Shown here: positions 32,837 to 45,900 of the stretch, piece by piece
Layout of the letters: each line of letters starts with the position of its first letter
Numbering within the stretch: position 1 is the first letter of the stretch
Assembly: GCA_001599595.1 (NCBI GenBank)
Contig: BCHH01000014.1
Span: 460,355-524,354 of the forward strand
From: Beverwykella pulmonaria
Taxonomy: Eukaryota; Ascomycota; Dothideomycetes; Pleosporales; Melanommataceae
Reading direction: 5' to 3'
Length of the DNA: 64,000 nt
Notes under the pieces: generated by a model
The model's database searches: none
What the model saw: only the letters and a program-made list of their open reading frames with translations
What the model was told of the DNA's origin: nothing
Made by a program: the position numbers and the translations under genes

Positions 32837-34866
32837 CTAATCCAGGATGACCTGCCCTGCATTAATATTTACTGCGAAAGGAGGACCCTTTTGATATTTA
32901 CTCTTCGATGCTTCCTTTTGCTCAATATCCGCGGGTTGAATACGGCCTCGCGAGGCGACTTGGACAATGTAAAGCACTCCATTCAGAGAGACATATGTTA
33001 TGATGCCACTGCATACTAGAGTCAGGATTGCATAGTCTTTGGTTTTCTGGAACTTACGCGAGGAGACCATATGCGATTGAGTAACTGGATGGGACTGTTG
33101 GATGTGAGTGAGTGATAATGTGCATGCGACCGTGGTTACGTACTAAACACCAGAGTAACAAACGCTGGAACTGCGTCTCCGATGTATTTCCAATTGATAA
33201 TAGTGACCTGTCGCATCATCATCGAGCCAATCTGCTTGTAGTTAGCATAGAACACGGGTTTAGCAGTAGAGTCAATAGACTTACAATTACCAACGTGCAT
33301 CCCGTTGCCCAAGGTGGAATCGAAGCAAAGATGGGTGCAAAAAAAAGAGAGACAATAAAGCACAGCCCCGTTGTAATAGCCGTCAAACCAGTTCTACCCC
33401 CCTCAGCAATACCAGCTCCAGACTCAATAAATGCTGTAACAGGTGATGTTCCTAATAGACTTCCGACCAGGATTGATAGTGCATCTGTGCAGTAAGCAAT
33501 TGTTGAACGAGGGAAGTCGCCACTGTTAGGGTCGACAACTCCAGCAAATCGAGCCATTGAGAAGATTGTAGCTGTACAGTCCAAAATATCAACATAAAGG
33601 AAGGTTATAAGCGCAAGTATAAATTGACCCGCGTTTGAACTGACATTCCAATCGATCACATTAAGAGTACGCCGTATCGGATGCACCCCAACCACTTGCT
33701 TGAAATACTGAAAGCGCGTATTTCCTTCGTTCGTATAAGGGAAGTATGTGAAACTGGTTGTGCGGCTAAATCAAATAAGCTAGGGAGTTATGTGTATATG
33801 TGGAAAGGATACGTACGGCCATGAGATGATCGAGACAAACACAATGCCAACTATCATAGCGCTCTTTACTTTGTATGCCATTAAGATGGTAGTATGAATC
33901 CCTCCACAGAACACTCCGATCCATAACTGGAATAAATTTGTCAGCTTGCATGCTTTGTTTTGGGGTGCTAAGGGAGCTCACTGTAGGGTTTTGCATCTTG
34001 TGACTAGTGCACTGCCCAAACTGGTTCAAATATTCCGGAGGACAACCACCGAGATCCAGAGGGGCTGGGTATGATCCTGTGATAGCACCAATACCTGCAG
34101 TATACGATAGGCCAATGATAGCAAGAAATAGGCCAATACCGCAAGCGCTAGCAATCTTTATCGAGGTGGGTAACAGCTTAATCAACCACTGTCTCATTCC
34201 CATAAGAGACAAAAATATAAAGATCCATCCCTCTACGAAAACGGCCGCGAGAGCCGTGCCATAGGAAATCTTTCCGGAGCCGTGGAAACCGACTACTTGA
34301 TAGGCAAAATACGCATTCAGTCCCATTCCGGGGCTTAAATTAGTTAATGAGGAGCCATCTAGCCATGTGTATAGTACTTACGCCAAAGCGACAGGTAGAT
34401 TAGTGAAGAGGCCAAAGAGACAGGACCCGAAGCCAGAGATGGCGGCGGTAGCAGTAATCAGATCTCTTTGAATGTCTTTAGGATAGTTTTAGAAGATCTG
34501 TGCTTTAAAAGACGATAGACGAACTGATTTCGACATACCGATAAGGCAGCTCTGGTACTCGGGGCTTGTTGCACAAGTCGGGTCTGAAGAGTCGTTGCAA
34601 ACGCAAGTGCCACCACTATCCTTCAGGATTGCCGCGTTGACAGAAATGATATAAGCCATTGTTACGAAAGTCGTCAGACCTGCTCGAATCTCCGTGGTGA
34701 ACCTTGCGCCTCTGATTTGTTTCTCCTATTGCACGGTCAGAGCATCCCCGTTAAGACTGGAAAATTCGTATACATGACCGCAACCTTCCAAGCGAAACAG
34801 GCGTCCGAAAGTCGATCGCGATATTGAACCATTAACCTTGTCCGTTATCTCTCTAAAGTAAGTCAT
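32837..34866 (-). CDS. azgA: AzgA-type purine (adenine/guanine/hypoxanthine) permease
   Basis: Multi-exon plasma-membrane permease of the NCS2-related AzgA family. Exon 1 (34866-34774) encodes the conserved amphipathic start with [14 protein letters not shown]; a 48-nt intron (34726-34773) leads to [20 protein letters not shown]. Later exons give the [19 protein letters not shown] block, [85 protein letters not shown] and [15 protein letters not shown], all in family order. The last exons read [17 protein letters not shown] and end in a short cytosolic tail. Members co-transport purines with protons. I found no break, but several internal junctions were judged by motif only, so exon limits are approximate. 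The Met at 34866 is chosen because homologues begin close to the STFGRxFRLEGSGH motif. Confidence 0.88.
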
Positions 34867-35574
34867 GGTTGACGATGAATTATGTAGAGCAGGAGAAAGT
34901 GATGAACCAAAGTAGCGAGTGCTTGAATGTAAATCTAGGAAGTGATGAGTAAAAGTAGCTGGAGAAAGAGGTGCCTTATTCATTTGTAGATCCTCAAAGG
35001 CTTTACTCTATAAAACCAACTATAAGGCTCGAGTTTCACGTCGATCTTCAACAAGAAGGCCAGCCAACTACAGCTAAAGTCACCATGAGCGATACGCCAC
35101 ATTAGAACATGCAACCAGATGCAGTATTTTTGATTTCATTCAAATTTCAATATATACTCGCTTTAGGATTTAGCCACGCGAGTGGCTGAGTGGTGGAGGA
35201 ATGCAACCATCTGCATTGGCTACCGGTAGAAGTCTCCGACTTCAGCTGACGACTCGGACTTCAGCTTAACCACCAACGCACTCACCGACCCTAAAAATAA
35301 GGAAACAAACTTCAATCGAGTTTATTGAGAGGCTTCAAGCTTCAAGCTTTATGTGCGACAACTAACGCTTACAATCTAGCCCCGCCAACTAGTTTGTCCT
35401 GTGCGATTCCTTAAGGCTGCTCAATTTTGCGTTTCCGGTATCTACCATTCGTATTTCCATAATTCAGTGGCCAATTTTTTTTCTATCTTTTGGTACCCTC
35501 GAAATCACCCCCTCCCTGGTCTTCCCTTTAGATCTAGAGAAAGTAGGAATTGTACTGACGATCACTACATAAAG
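34867..35574. other. Divergent intergenic region
   Basis: About 700 bases between the AzgA start and the next plus-strand start. A frame from 35401 runs into the methyltransferase gene but its first 58 codons have no domain. A short AAGCTTC-rich duplicated stretch occurs near 35333-35350. Confidence 0.4.
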
Positions 35575-37419
35575 ATGTTCAGTGCAGACATCACCTGGGT
35601 CCCGCTGGCAGAGGACACCAGCGGTCGGCAGTCTACATTCCCAATTGATCGCAAGGATGCATCTTTCAGAAGCCGCGAATATCCTTCGCTGAAAAGCGGC
35701 GAGGCTAAATCAAAATATTTACGATGGCCACTGTCGAGAAAATCAAAAAGTCGTTCTAGTGAGACAAAACAAGTTTCGAATAGCAGGAGATCTTCAAGTG
35801 CGACGTTGGTCCAAAATGGGTTGATACCATATGATGGAGGGAAATTGAATCATGCTATCACACCGGCAGTACATATCAGCAATGCTATGGAGATACCACG
35901 AGAACGGTGCGGTTCTCCGAACAGCGAGATTATGAAACGACTCGATCTACAACGAGCTGAAAAGTACATTGACCACGGACTGGGCACAGGCAGCGCGCTC
36001 CGCAACGAGGTTTTCGAGCTCCCAGCATCAATACGATCAATGCCGTATGGTCGAATGACAGCACATCGGATGCCGTCATGTGCTTCGGTCGTGTCTCAGG
36101 TAGTCCCCCAGGCTCCGATAGTGAACCAAACACTAACAGGAGGAGAGCAGAATGATATGCTTCCGTATAGAGAGCGCTCTCAGGTACCAATGATTTCGGC
36201 GCCGACGCCCAGGGGATCTCCATTTGAGCGACGAAAGCATCTGCTCTCTCAAACAGGTTCTATGTACTCCACGGCAGAAAGTGAAGCTGCCGGCGGCAAC
36301 ATGTCAAGTCACTTACTCACTACACCCGTTATCGAGAAGGTACAAGATGAGCCAGAGAAAAATATCAAATGCAACCCTCCATTAGTACAAGGGACAGACC
36401 CTACACTGGAGACTCCGTACCATTATTTGCACAATTTCATCCGCAGGATGGCTTGTGCATCCCCTCAAACGATATATAATCGTCTCACAGAAGAATGGAT
36501 TACAATCCCCAACAATGAGGACAGAGACGAAACTCAGATGGAGAAATGGCTTTGGACACTTACGGCCTTTAATCAAATGTCTGCGAAAACTCACCCTCGT
36601 TCGAATCTATCGGGATCCGTGTTGCCCCCATCATCTCCCCTCTGTGACGAAAGTCGAGTCCTTGAGCTTGGCTCTACTTCAGGTTTGTGCTTCGCTATAT
36701 TCAATGCAAGTTGATGAGTACAATACTGACTGATAACAGCGGATGTTAATCACTTAGCCGCAATTCAATCCAATGTAAAGATAACATGGGTTAGGTTAGG
36801 GCCGACCATTCAATCAAAAATAACGACTCTACCCAACATTCACATGCTCGATCACACCGCAAAAAGTCCCACAGTATTCCAATTTTCGGACAACTCCTTC
36901 GACCACATACGCGCCTTCTACCTTCCCTCTATATATCCAGCGTCAGAACTCAAATCCATTTTGGAAGAATGTTATCGGCTTCTCGTCCCAGGCGGCATGC
37001 TGGAGATGCGCCTAATGAATCCTATTCCGGATGCAGATGCTGGACCGGAACTCCGAAACTGGGTGGACGCGCATTTGATAATTGAATTGGAAAAATCTTT
37101 CATTAGCTCTCGTCCTGCACTCCTCGTGCCCATGTTGTGCAGGGAGATAGGGTTTACAATCAGCGACGAAATTAATCCAGCGGATTTGGAGAGCGGAGAC
37201 GTGCAGACAGAGATTCAATTTCCTATTATGGTTGAAACGCTTGAGAAAAACTTTGAGGGTGGAATTCGGTGCGCCGTTGGCCGAAACATCTATAATGAAA
37301 TCTGGGGCCCCTATGTCCCTGGCCCTCCCTTTTGGGAGAATGAGGTCATTGCACAAGAATGTCGGGAAAGGAATAGTTCGTTTAACTGCACATTATTGTA
37401 TGCTGTTAAACCCTTGTGA
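35575..37419 (+). CDS. UMTA-like methyltransferase-fold protein with long disordered N-terminus
   Basis: Two exons (35575-36682, 36740-37419; 57-nt intron) encode 595 aa. The first 270 residues are Ser/Arg/Lys-rich and probably disordered. The C-terminal half has the SAM-dependent methyltransferase order: RVLELGSTSADVNHLAAI as motif I, then FSDNSFDHIRAFYLPS as the post-motif acidic segment, and LEECYRLLVPGGMLEMRLM as the motif III strand. A fungal tail follows (RCAVGRNIYNEIWGPYV). Motif I lacks the usual second and third glycines (GSTSA instead of GxGxG), so SAM binding is uncertain. Relatives include regulators of secondary metabolism such as LaeA, but sequence detail here is too thin to call it one. 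Confidence 0.65.
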
Positions 37420-38816
37420 GCCACACGGCTCGCACTTTACGCATCGATATCTTTGCGGAACCGCAGGTATTGCGTATGCTTGGGGCCAGATTGTGAGATG
37501 TCGGTTCAGTGCAGCATGATTTGCCATCGTCGAGCCTTTGGTCTGGGCTGTTGGACGAGGGCGGTGCTTAACGATCTTCCCGTTGTTCACCGGAATTAGC
37601 TGCACTGCGTGCTTGTTAGTTGTCGGAAAGGGATTTAATGGCAGTACAGAAGTGCCCTGCATACTCAAGTCTGAATGAAGCAGACGATAAAAACTAGCAA
37701 GATAGCGAAAACTTGCGCTTATGGAATCATTCCATGCTCCGTTCCCTATCCCCTCTGAATTCTAAACATAATAGGCAAGGGCTATTAGCTCATTAGAGGG
37801 GTTTCAACCTTTTATACCAATTCATGAATTTTGCCATGTCTTATGAGGCTACCTCTGGTCTCGATCCATGTCAAAGAACTGTAACTTCTAGCACTTCGCA
37901 AATTCACGCAGTATATTCGCATGTTCAGCTGTCCCAAATAACCCCCACTTGCGTATGTAGATGTTATGGATTTGAGGGACTAAGGCTCTGATACTTCTGG
38001 AGTAAATATCTTTCGCTGAGACGCTAAGCCTTAGCTTGTCATTGATATAATGTGCGATAGCATAATTCGTTACTCGCAGGGGTTTTCAGATGATAAATCC
38101 CAACCATTACAGAGTGCTTTAGAACATAAACGTTGAAATCGTGATAAGTGAAGCTTGGGAAGATGAGGGAGGCTGCTTCGGGAATTTCACAGCTTTAGGA
38201 ACCTCACATATGCACGTGAACAGATGGGTTCGAGCAATGGAATTGATCTGACAAAGAAATATGATCTCATTGAAGACGAGTGGAATGAAGTCTGAGAGGT
38301 ACTATGTGTTACGCTCATCACCTGTAGCAGAAAAGCGATAGTTTGCCATGCACACAGTACACCTATCTAGTGTCTGCAATAACAGAGCGTCGCATTGCTC
38401 TTCGTGGTGCAATCAAAACCCTCCCGACACAGACGTGGAGGCCTTGTTAAGCAAGTTGGCTCCGAGGACTATCTCCTGACACTAATGCCGCCTTTTTAGG
38501 TGTTAAGCGTGTGCGAATTGCCAGTAGAGATGTGCGTGAAAGCACGGGAATAGACAATAGTAAGGGCATGGAAGAGATTTCATGGGAACTACGGTATGAA
38601 TGCTGTCAGTACGATCTCCTTGCAATTGGTCTTGTGGGTGATCGCCGCTTATGGTATCCCACAGGAAGGTGGGCCACTATGAAATCGGCAAATTCATGGG
38701 CCTAGTGGCAAAGCCCTCCAGTTCACACCATTGCAAATAGAGGAGGATTCTTTTCACTTCTCGAGAGGTCGGCCTTTTGGATTCGAGAACATATCATTTA
38801 TGTTCTAAAGTCACCA
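37420..38816. other. Intergenic region without a supported gene
   Basis: About 1.4 kb, A/T-rich in its first half. Short frames (37393-37668 minus, 38511-38705 plus) have no domain or splice support. Confidence 0.4.
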
Positions 38817-40214
38817 TCATTCTGCTGTTATTCCTCGTCGGCGTGCATACTCTGGATATCCGACCTCAATCTTTCTCAGCCCCACTTGTGTGATGTACCA
38901 CCGATGCAAGAGCGCAGCGTGAAAAGCATCCACATCAGCCTCTGCAGTGTTGCGATCTACGAACTTATTTCTCCAGAAGTATCCATGTTCGTCACGTTCC
39001 TACATCAAATTAGTATGCCTTGACTCTACAAAGCCTTTGCATATTTGATTTACGAACAATTCTCCAATTCGCTGCGCTCAGCCACCAATGTCTTGTGAGC
39101 ATCCAATCTCCATCAAAGCGGTTTCGAGATATAACGGTGGTCTTACTTCTGGCATGAATCAAATCGTACACTGGCAATCTCATGGCCTCCAGAATGTTGA
39201 AGAAGGAGCGCTTCGCATGGAAGTAGTTTTCATTGAATGCAGTCAGAAGGATGAATTCCACCTCGAGTTTGTTTTTGTGCTTGATTTTGGTGAGCTGAGA
39301 AAGATACCGATGCAATGCGTTAAGGAAGATTTCTTCATCATACTCGGGCCGATGACCGGGGACGGCGTAATCGAAATTTTCGCATTTTACTCGAATGCGA
39401 AGCTTCCGAACGAACTCGAGAGGCGAAAATCCGCGGCGAGTTTTCAGCAAATTGGTGAGATTCTCTTCAAAAGAGATATCCTTGAAGATGTCTTGGACAT
39501 CGAAGGTATTCTGCGTATAGTAGACTTGGTTTACTTCCAATGCCACGACCGGGCCTACGTACTCGGCGTTCAATACATGACTATCTGGCTGAATTGCTGG
39601 GCATGTTTGCTGATTAGCTTCCGTATCCCCTATGTCTGTCTTCTGCGCCGGGTCACGGTCATCATAATCGTCCTCGCTTCGGCCATCATCAAAATCGCCC
39701 TCGTCTTGGTCGTCATCAGAATCACTATCGTCTTGGTCATCATCAGAATCACTATCGTCTTGGTCATCGTCCGAGTCCTCCTCGCTCTGGTCGTCGTCAG
39801 AATCGCCTCCATTTCCTGATGAGGAACGCATGAAGCATTTATAGGGGCCCGGATGCGCTTTCCCGATACATATGGCTTGTTGTGTCACACAAAGATGCGC
39901 ATAAACCATGTCTCTGAGTTCCCGAGGAAGTTTCGAGTACATCATTTCAGCCAGCTCGCGGCAATCTGCCTTTGCGCAATTCTTGAGCCGTTCGTCGAAG
40001 TGTCTAGCACAAGTTAGGGGGAATGGGGTTGGGTGTGTACGTGGAAATAAAAGAGGAGATACCGATCGAGGAAGACGGACTTCTCCGTCCGGGCTCGCTT
40101 TCTCTCCCTCAATTTGTCCATCAGGCTGCCAAGGTGCTGAGCCTCGCGGGCGAGTTTGCAGCTCCTTATTTTCAGTTCCTCTAGGTATGCCCTCGAATCT
40201 TGTAAAGCGGCCAT
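38817..40214 (-). CDS. Hypothetical protein with an F-box-like start and an acidic DSDDDQ repeat
   Basis: Three exons (40214-40063, 40003-39058, 38999-38817) give 426 aa. The N-terminus is a charged helix (LEELKIRSCKLAREAQHL), then MMYSKLPRELRDMVYAHLCV, the pattern of many fungal proteins with a short F-box-like LPxELRxxIY motif. A strongly acidic block of DSDDDQDD repeats follows (about residues 100-150), then a globular part (FVRKLRIRVKCENF, LSQLTKIKHKNKLEVEFILL). The last exon, reached over a GTTCGT intron, adds ERDEHGYFWRNKFVD and a positively charged end; without splicing the frame stops at VKAY. The family is common in plant-associated fungi, and function is unknown. A long plus-strand frame (39088-39819) mirrors this gene and is a shadow. 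Confidence 0.7.
39680..39810. repeat. 30-bp tandem repeat coding for the acidic tract
   Basis: Consecutive copies of a 30-bp unit (plus strand core ATCAGAATCACTATCGTCTT) that encode DSDDDQDDSD-type decapeptides on the minus strand. The two middle copies are nearly identical, the outer ones diverged. Confidence 0.75.
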
Positions 40215-41155
40215 CTTTTTGGAGAGATTCTAGTAGGTTAGATGGTCGATGCGTGAGGATCGACGGTTGAGAGGAGCGCTGAACTCCAGCTATGAGTGTG
40301 GCTCGCCAAGACTGCCGCCCCCAAGGGCTGCCGGCTGCCTACGGAAGGGACAATTTGGCTCGCCATGAGCGCGCCCTCCGTTATTCTCGGCATTGGATTC
40401 AAGCCATCGTGTTAGCCTCGATGCTGATATGCTGATGTTGTTCACGGCTGTGACGTTGGATCGATTAGCGCGTTCAGTACTTAGGTAATCGGGGTCCCGA
40501 GGGCAGTGGAGCTTGCTGGGCATACACATCCTACTAGCCGTTCACTGAGAGTGGACGCAAGACGCTACCGGTAGACGTAGTGGACTTCACCAAGATTGTT
40601 GGTCCAAGTCACGACGCACCTAAATTTTCCGGTTGGGTCTGATTTAAGAAGTCCGTTGGCGCCACTGGCGCATTTGACAGCACGACAAACCTCGCCTCAC
40701 TTCTCCTTGCAAGGCCATCAGCACTCTTGTCCCATTGAGGGGCAGACGTGCAGAATCTTCAACTCTTTCCTGCACCCTCTCCCACCTGCACGCTCCATGG
40801 TTGTGTCGTGTCGTGCTCGGCGGGCAGGCGTGCTTCCGCGATTGGCTTGGCCAAGCCATATCAACCTGAAACACATGGCGACCACGGAATGAGGAAAGGA
40901 CTGCCACAGCCGTCCACTTTCATGTCTGCCCAACACGAAACAGGCCCGTGGTTGGGTCGCGATTGGCCTTCGGTGATGTGGTCGATCAACGCGGGAAGTG
41001 CGGCCAGGGCGCAGCAGCACATGCAGGCATCCAGTGAACGCCGTGGCCACGGATTATCGGCGTGTTCAGCTCACTTCTCGCGAGCTGCCATGTCCGCTCC
41101 ACCCTCTTGCCACTCTCCTGCGGTGCCATTCTCGCGGTGAGTGTCTATTCTGAAG
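40215..41155. other. Divergent intergenic region
   Basis: About 940 bases between the acidic-repeat gene and the CFEM gene. Many overlapping open frames on both strands reflect higher GC; none is supported. Confidence 0.4.
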
Positions 41156-42008
41156 ATGTTGTTGTCGTCGACCGTCCTCTCGTTTCTGGTGGCTGCGTCG
41201 GGTGTTGCGGCGCACTTCGACTGGGTGGGCACGCTGCCCGACTGCTGGCAAAACTGCCTTCAAAACACCCAGGATGGATGCGACTCGAAGAGCTGTAAGT
41301 GCATGACCTGGGCGCCTTCCTACAAAGTTCTCGCGTGCTGATGGCTTCACGACAGGTATCTGCGATGCCAGTCAAAGCGATTCATATCTCCCCAGCGCAG
41401 TATCCGCCATCCTGAGCGAATGCGACGCCGACGACTGGGCCCTCGAAGCAACGTTCCTATTCCCTGTCCAAGCATACTGTAAAATCGTGGGAAACCCCGT
41501 GCCGGATTCTGTCCTGAGTGCCGCATATGCTGCAGATACGACCACCTACTCGGCCGCTCCTCTCACGACGCGTAAAGTCGAACACTCGCACAAGTCGCCC
41601 AGCTACGAGACAGCGAAGACACCAAAAGACTTGACGAGTGCCGTCACCACCACACTCACGCAGACCAAGACGGACAAGGATGGGAACACGCTGGAGATAA
41701 TCATACCCATCGTCATAGGTCCAAAGTCAATAAGCACCGGAACCATCGTCACGTCAACCTTGGAAGCCGAGCCAACCTCCTCAGACTCACCATCTTCCGC
41801 CGCGGCTTCCCCGAGCCCGACTGCAGCCCCTGCTCCAGCATCAACACAAGCGCAGGTTGCGTCTCCGACAACAACCACGCCGTCGGGGAAAACGTCCAAC
41901 TCCAATGGAAGCCCCTTCGAAAATATGCAAGCCGGAGCAGATCGTTGGAGCGTCCCGGGCGCTCTGACAGGGATAGGATTGCTTGCGGGACTGTTTATGA
42001 GACTATAA
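41156..42008 (+). CDS. CFEM-domain GPI-anchored surface protein lacking one conserved cysteine
   Basis: Two exons (41156-41294, 41356-42008; 61-nt intron) encode 263 aa. The ATG at 41156 begins a signal peptide (MLLSSTVLSFLVAASGVAA); an earlier GTG is not needed. The CFEM domain follows directly: HFDWVGTLPDCWQNCLQN, GCDSKSCICDAS (rebuilt across the intron), then ILSECDADDWALEATFLFPVQAYC. I count seven Cys where CFEM has eight; the first Cys of the usual CxxxxC pair before SECDADD is absent. After a Ser/Thr/Pro-rich stalk, the C-terminus (SNGSPFENMQAG then GALTGIGLLAGLFMRL) has the hydrophobic end of a GPI signal. CFEM proteins bind heme or act at the wall and in virulence in several fungi. 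Confidence 0.85.
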
Positions 42009-42903
42009 ATCTAGTTTTTCCACAGTATATGTTTGTATGATAGTACGCACAAGGGGGGTATTGGGCGTCAGGCGAATTATAATACCATGGCATGGCGTAT
42101 CGGCCTACATTTCAGGGAGTATGTATCGCATCTGGAGCACGTTGGAAGCGACTCGAGGAATCCATCTAGTAATCTCGAACCGGCTCTATCGAGTCTTAGT
42201 ATATAATGCATTGAAATTCCTGCGGCTCATTGCATCATTCTCTCTTCGCAGCTTCCAGCTGGATGCGGGCACGATTGATCTTTCAAACCGGTGGGACCAA
42301 AGTAGGTAATCTGATTACAGTGATCGCGCTCATGGCGATTTCAAAGTTCTTTTTTGGGCAGGACCTCTCGCACACCGCCGGACTTTTCACACGCCAATAC
42401 TTTTTACCTTGCAGTAGGCTTGGTAAGACCGCCAAGACATCATTTGATCAGTCCATCTGACTAGACCACGTCTGAACGTGTAACCTCAACACCACGAACA
42501 CCGCCCACCTCGATATCCTGTGCCAAATTGACCGCCACCATAGAGGATCATAGCGAATCGAGCGCTGCGATATTGTTCTGTAACCACAAAATAACGCTAT
42601 CTCATCTCGGCCGAGAGCCTTGACCAGGACGTAGACGAGCACCCACACAGCTCTCAGCCCTTCACCGAGGCCCCGAGGCAACTCGTGAACAGCGTCGAGT
42701 TTGCGAAAAGCGCTCTCGGAGTCGGCGAAGCGGCCTAATCGATATACCGTGCGTCGTCACCAACGCAGCCGTTCAAAGGCACGCAGATTCAGCGTGAATG
42801 GTCCTGCCAAGACAATCTTTCTGCTTATAACTCGACATCCCGCCGTCAGGCTCTTCACTCTTTGCCGTCTTACTTTTCTTGTTACCGTTGCAAATCCTCT
42901 CAA
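42009..42903. other. Upstream region of the CYP505 gene
   Basis: About 900 bases without a supported gene; the last 100 bases are pyrimidine-rich. Confidence 0.4.
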
Positions 42904-45900
42904 ATGGCGTTTGAAACCATACCGGGTCCTCCAGGGCTCCCATTACTGGGGAACGTGACAGACATTGACCCCGAGAATCCCACCCAGTCGTTCAACAACC
43001 TGACCAACATATATGGTTCGTGTCTTTCTCCTTTGCGAGTTTATGTGCCCATACTATAGAGCGTGGGGTATACACACAGTCTTCTGAGCTTGAATATCAA
43101 GCCATGGTTTTTTTTCGTTGAAAAGCCATTACAGACCATACTAAGAGCGCTTTTAACCCCGGATAGGTCCTATCTGGAAATTCCATCTTTCTGGCGCCGC
43201 ACGAGTTGTTATAGCCTCTCAAGCGCTGATGAACGAGGTCGCCGACGAAGAGAGGTTCGCCAAGATTGTGTCCGCCGGGCTGAAACAAGTGCGGAATGGA
43301 GTCCATGGTAAACAACTTTCTTGAAATAATGTGCTTGGGAAGTGCTGAACTCGAACCTAGATGGGCTGTTCACTGCATATGGACCAGAAGAGAAGAACTG
43401 GGGTATGTCAAGTTTCAAACCGAACTTTTAGTGGATGCTTATCTGTATAAGGAATCGCCCATCGGATACTTCTCCCAGTCTTCGGCCCGCTGGCCATCAG
43501 ATCCATGTTCGATGAAATGCATGTATGTGGTATCAAATCAGACAAAGCCTTGGGCCTAATTTTGTCTAACCTGCGAAGGATATTGCTACGCAAATGGTCA
43601 TGAAATGGTGCGGATTTCATTTCTTCTTCATCAACTCCCACTGACTAGGAATTTTAGGGCCAGACACGGGTCCGATCACATCATACAAGTCACTGACGAC
43701 TTCACTCGGCTAACTCTCGACACCATTGCTCTTTGTGCGATGGACTACCGATTCAACTCTTACTACTCAGAGACTGTTCACCCCTTTGTCCAGGCGATGG
43801 CCGACTTCTTGAAAGTCTCTGGAGATCGCGCCAGACGCCCCGGCATGGCGCAGTTATTCTATCAACAAGAGTCGCAGATATACTGGGAGAACATTGAGCT
43901 TCTCCGTAAGACGAGTCGGGAGGTGATTGAGACGAGGAGAAAGCATCCGAACTCCGAAAAGAATGACTTGTACGTTTCTAATCGCTCAGATCGTGGCACG
44001 TATCGTTTTAATACCACGCAGACTCAACGCCATGTTGAATGGGGTCGACCGCGAAACAGGACAGAGAATGACTGACGATAGTGTTATTGACAATATGATC
44101 ACCTTCCTCATTGCTGGGCATGAGACCACGTCTGGACTCTTGTCGTTTACGTTCTACTATCTTTTGAAGAACCCGGCTGCGTACGATAGGGCTCAGCAGG
44201 AGGTTGACGAAGTCATTGGCAAGGGCCCCATCACAATCGAGCATCTCTCCAAGATCCCATATTTGACTGCCGTAAGTGTTGTGATAATTGTCGAAGATCG
44301 TCGCTGATCATTCCAAGGTACTTCGTGAATCTCTGCGACTGTCACCAACTGCGCCTGCGATTTCTCTCCACGCGAAGGAAGATACAACCTTGGGTGGTAA
44401 ATACCAAGTCACCAAAGTAAGCACATGTCCGAGGAGGGTAGGCGGATGTAGGCAAAGGGAAAGAGGGTCAATTTTGCCCTACTAAGCCCTGTTGTGTCTG
44501 CCAACACGTCTTCTACAGCTTTTTGCTAATTGAGATAGGAAACACCAATCATTGCCTTGTTCACAAAAATCCACCGCGATCCGACCGTGTATGGAGAAGA
44601 CAGCGAAGAGTTCCGACCAGAGCGAATGCTAGACGAGGAGTTCAATCGCCGAAACAATGAGTATCCCAATTGCTGGAAGCCTTTCGGGAACGGCATGAGA
44701 GGATGTATCGGAAGACCGTTTGCCTGGCAAGAGGCATTGCTCGTAGTCGCTATGCTGCTCCAGAACTTCAACTTCACAATGGAAGACCCTTCGTACCAGC
44801 TCCAGATCAAACAGACCCTTACCATCAAACCGAAGGGCTTCTATATGCGCGCTCACTTACGAAACCACATGTCTGCAACAACCCTTGAACGAGCTTTGGC
44901 CTCAACATCTATCAGTCAAGCAGCGCCAGCCAAGCCAGGGCCAGTGGCCGCCCCGAATATTAAGGCAGTGGCCCAAGGAAAGCCAATGGTCATCTTATAT
45001 GGATCAAACACCGGAACGTGCGAAGCGCTTGCGAACAGACTTGCAAGCGATGCAGCAAACCATGGCTTTAGCCCTACCATTGATACGCTAGACTCAGCCA
45101 AGGAGAATCTTCCAACAGATAAGCCTGTGGTCATTGTCACTGGATCGTACGAAGGCCAGCCTGCAGACAACGCAGCGCATTTTGTCAACTGGATCAGCGG
45201 TTTGAAAGAGTCGAATTTGGCCAAAGTGTCTTACGCTGTCTTTGGGTGTGGGCACAGCGATTGGGCGAAGACCTTCCACAAGATTCCGTTGCTTTTGGAC
45301 AACGTGATTGAGCAGCGAGGCGGCGAGAGAATTGTACCAATTGGCACCACAGACGCCGCGAAGGGCGATATATTCACGGACTTTGAAACATGGGAGGACC
45401 AAGTGTTTTGGCCTGCGATGCGAGAGCGCTATGGCGCTTCAGATGCGCCAGCTGGCACATCATACGAGGCAAGCCTCGACATCGAGATCTCAAGCCCGCG
45501 GTCATCAACTCTGCGTCAAGATGTGAGGGAGGCTCGAGTCGAGGAGGTTGAAACATTGTCAGCACCTGGGGTCCCAGAGAAACGACATATCGAGATTAGT
45601 CTGCCTTCAGACATGACATACTCTGCTGGAGATTACCTCGCTATCCTGCCATTGAATCCAAAGGAGAACGTCGGTCGGGCCATGAGGTACTTTGGATTAG
45701 CCTGGGACAGCATGTTGACAATTTCGTCTGCTGGGCCTACCACTCTTCCGACAAACACCCCTGTTTCTGCTACCGACGTTTTCGGAGCGTACATCGAACT
45801 CGCTCAACCCGCCAGTAAGCGCAACCTTCTTGCTCTGCTTGAAGCCACTACAGACGAGAGGACCAAGAAGGAGCTCGAACGATTGGCAGACCCTGCTTTC

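Noticed and set aside
39088..39819. 243-codon plus-strand open frame
   Set aside because: Antisense to the acidic-repeat gene; its hydrophobic repeats are the reverse complement of the DSDDDQ tract.
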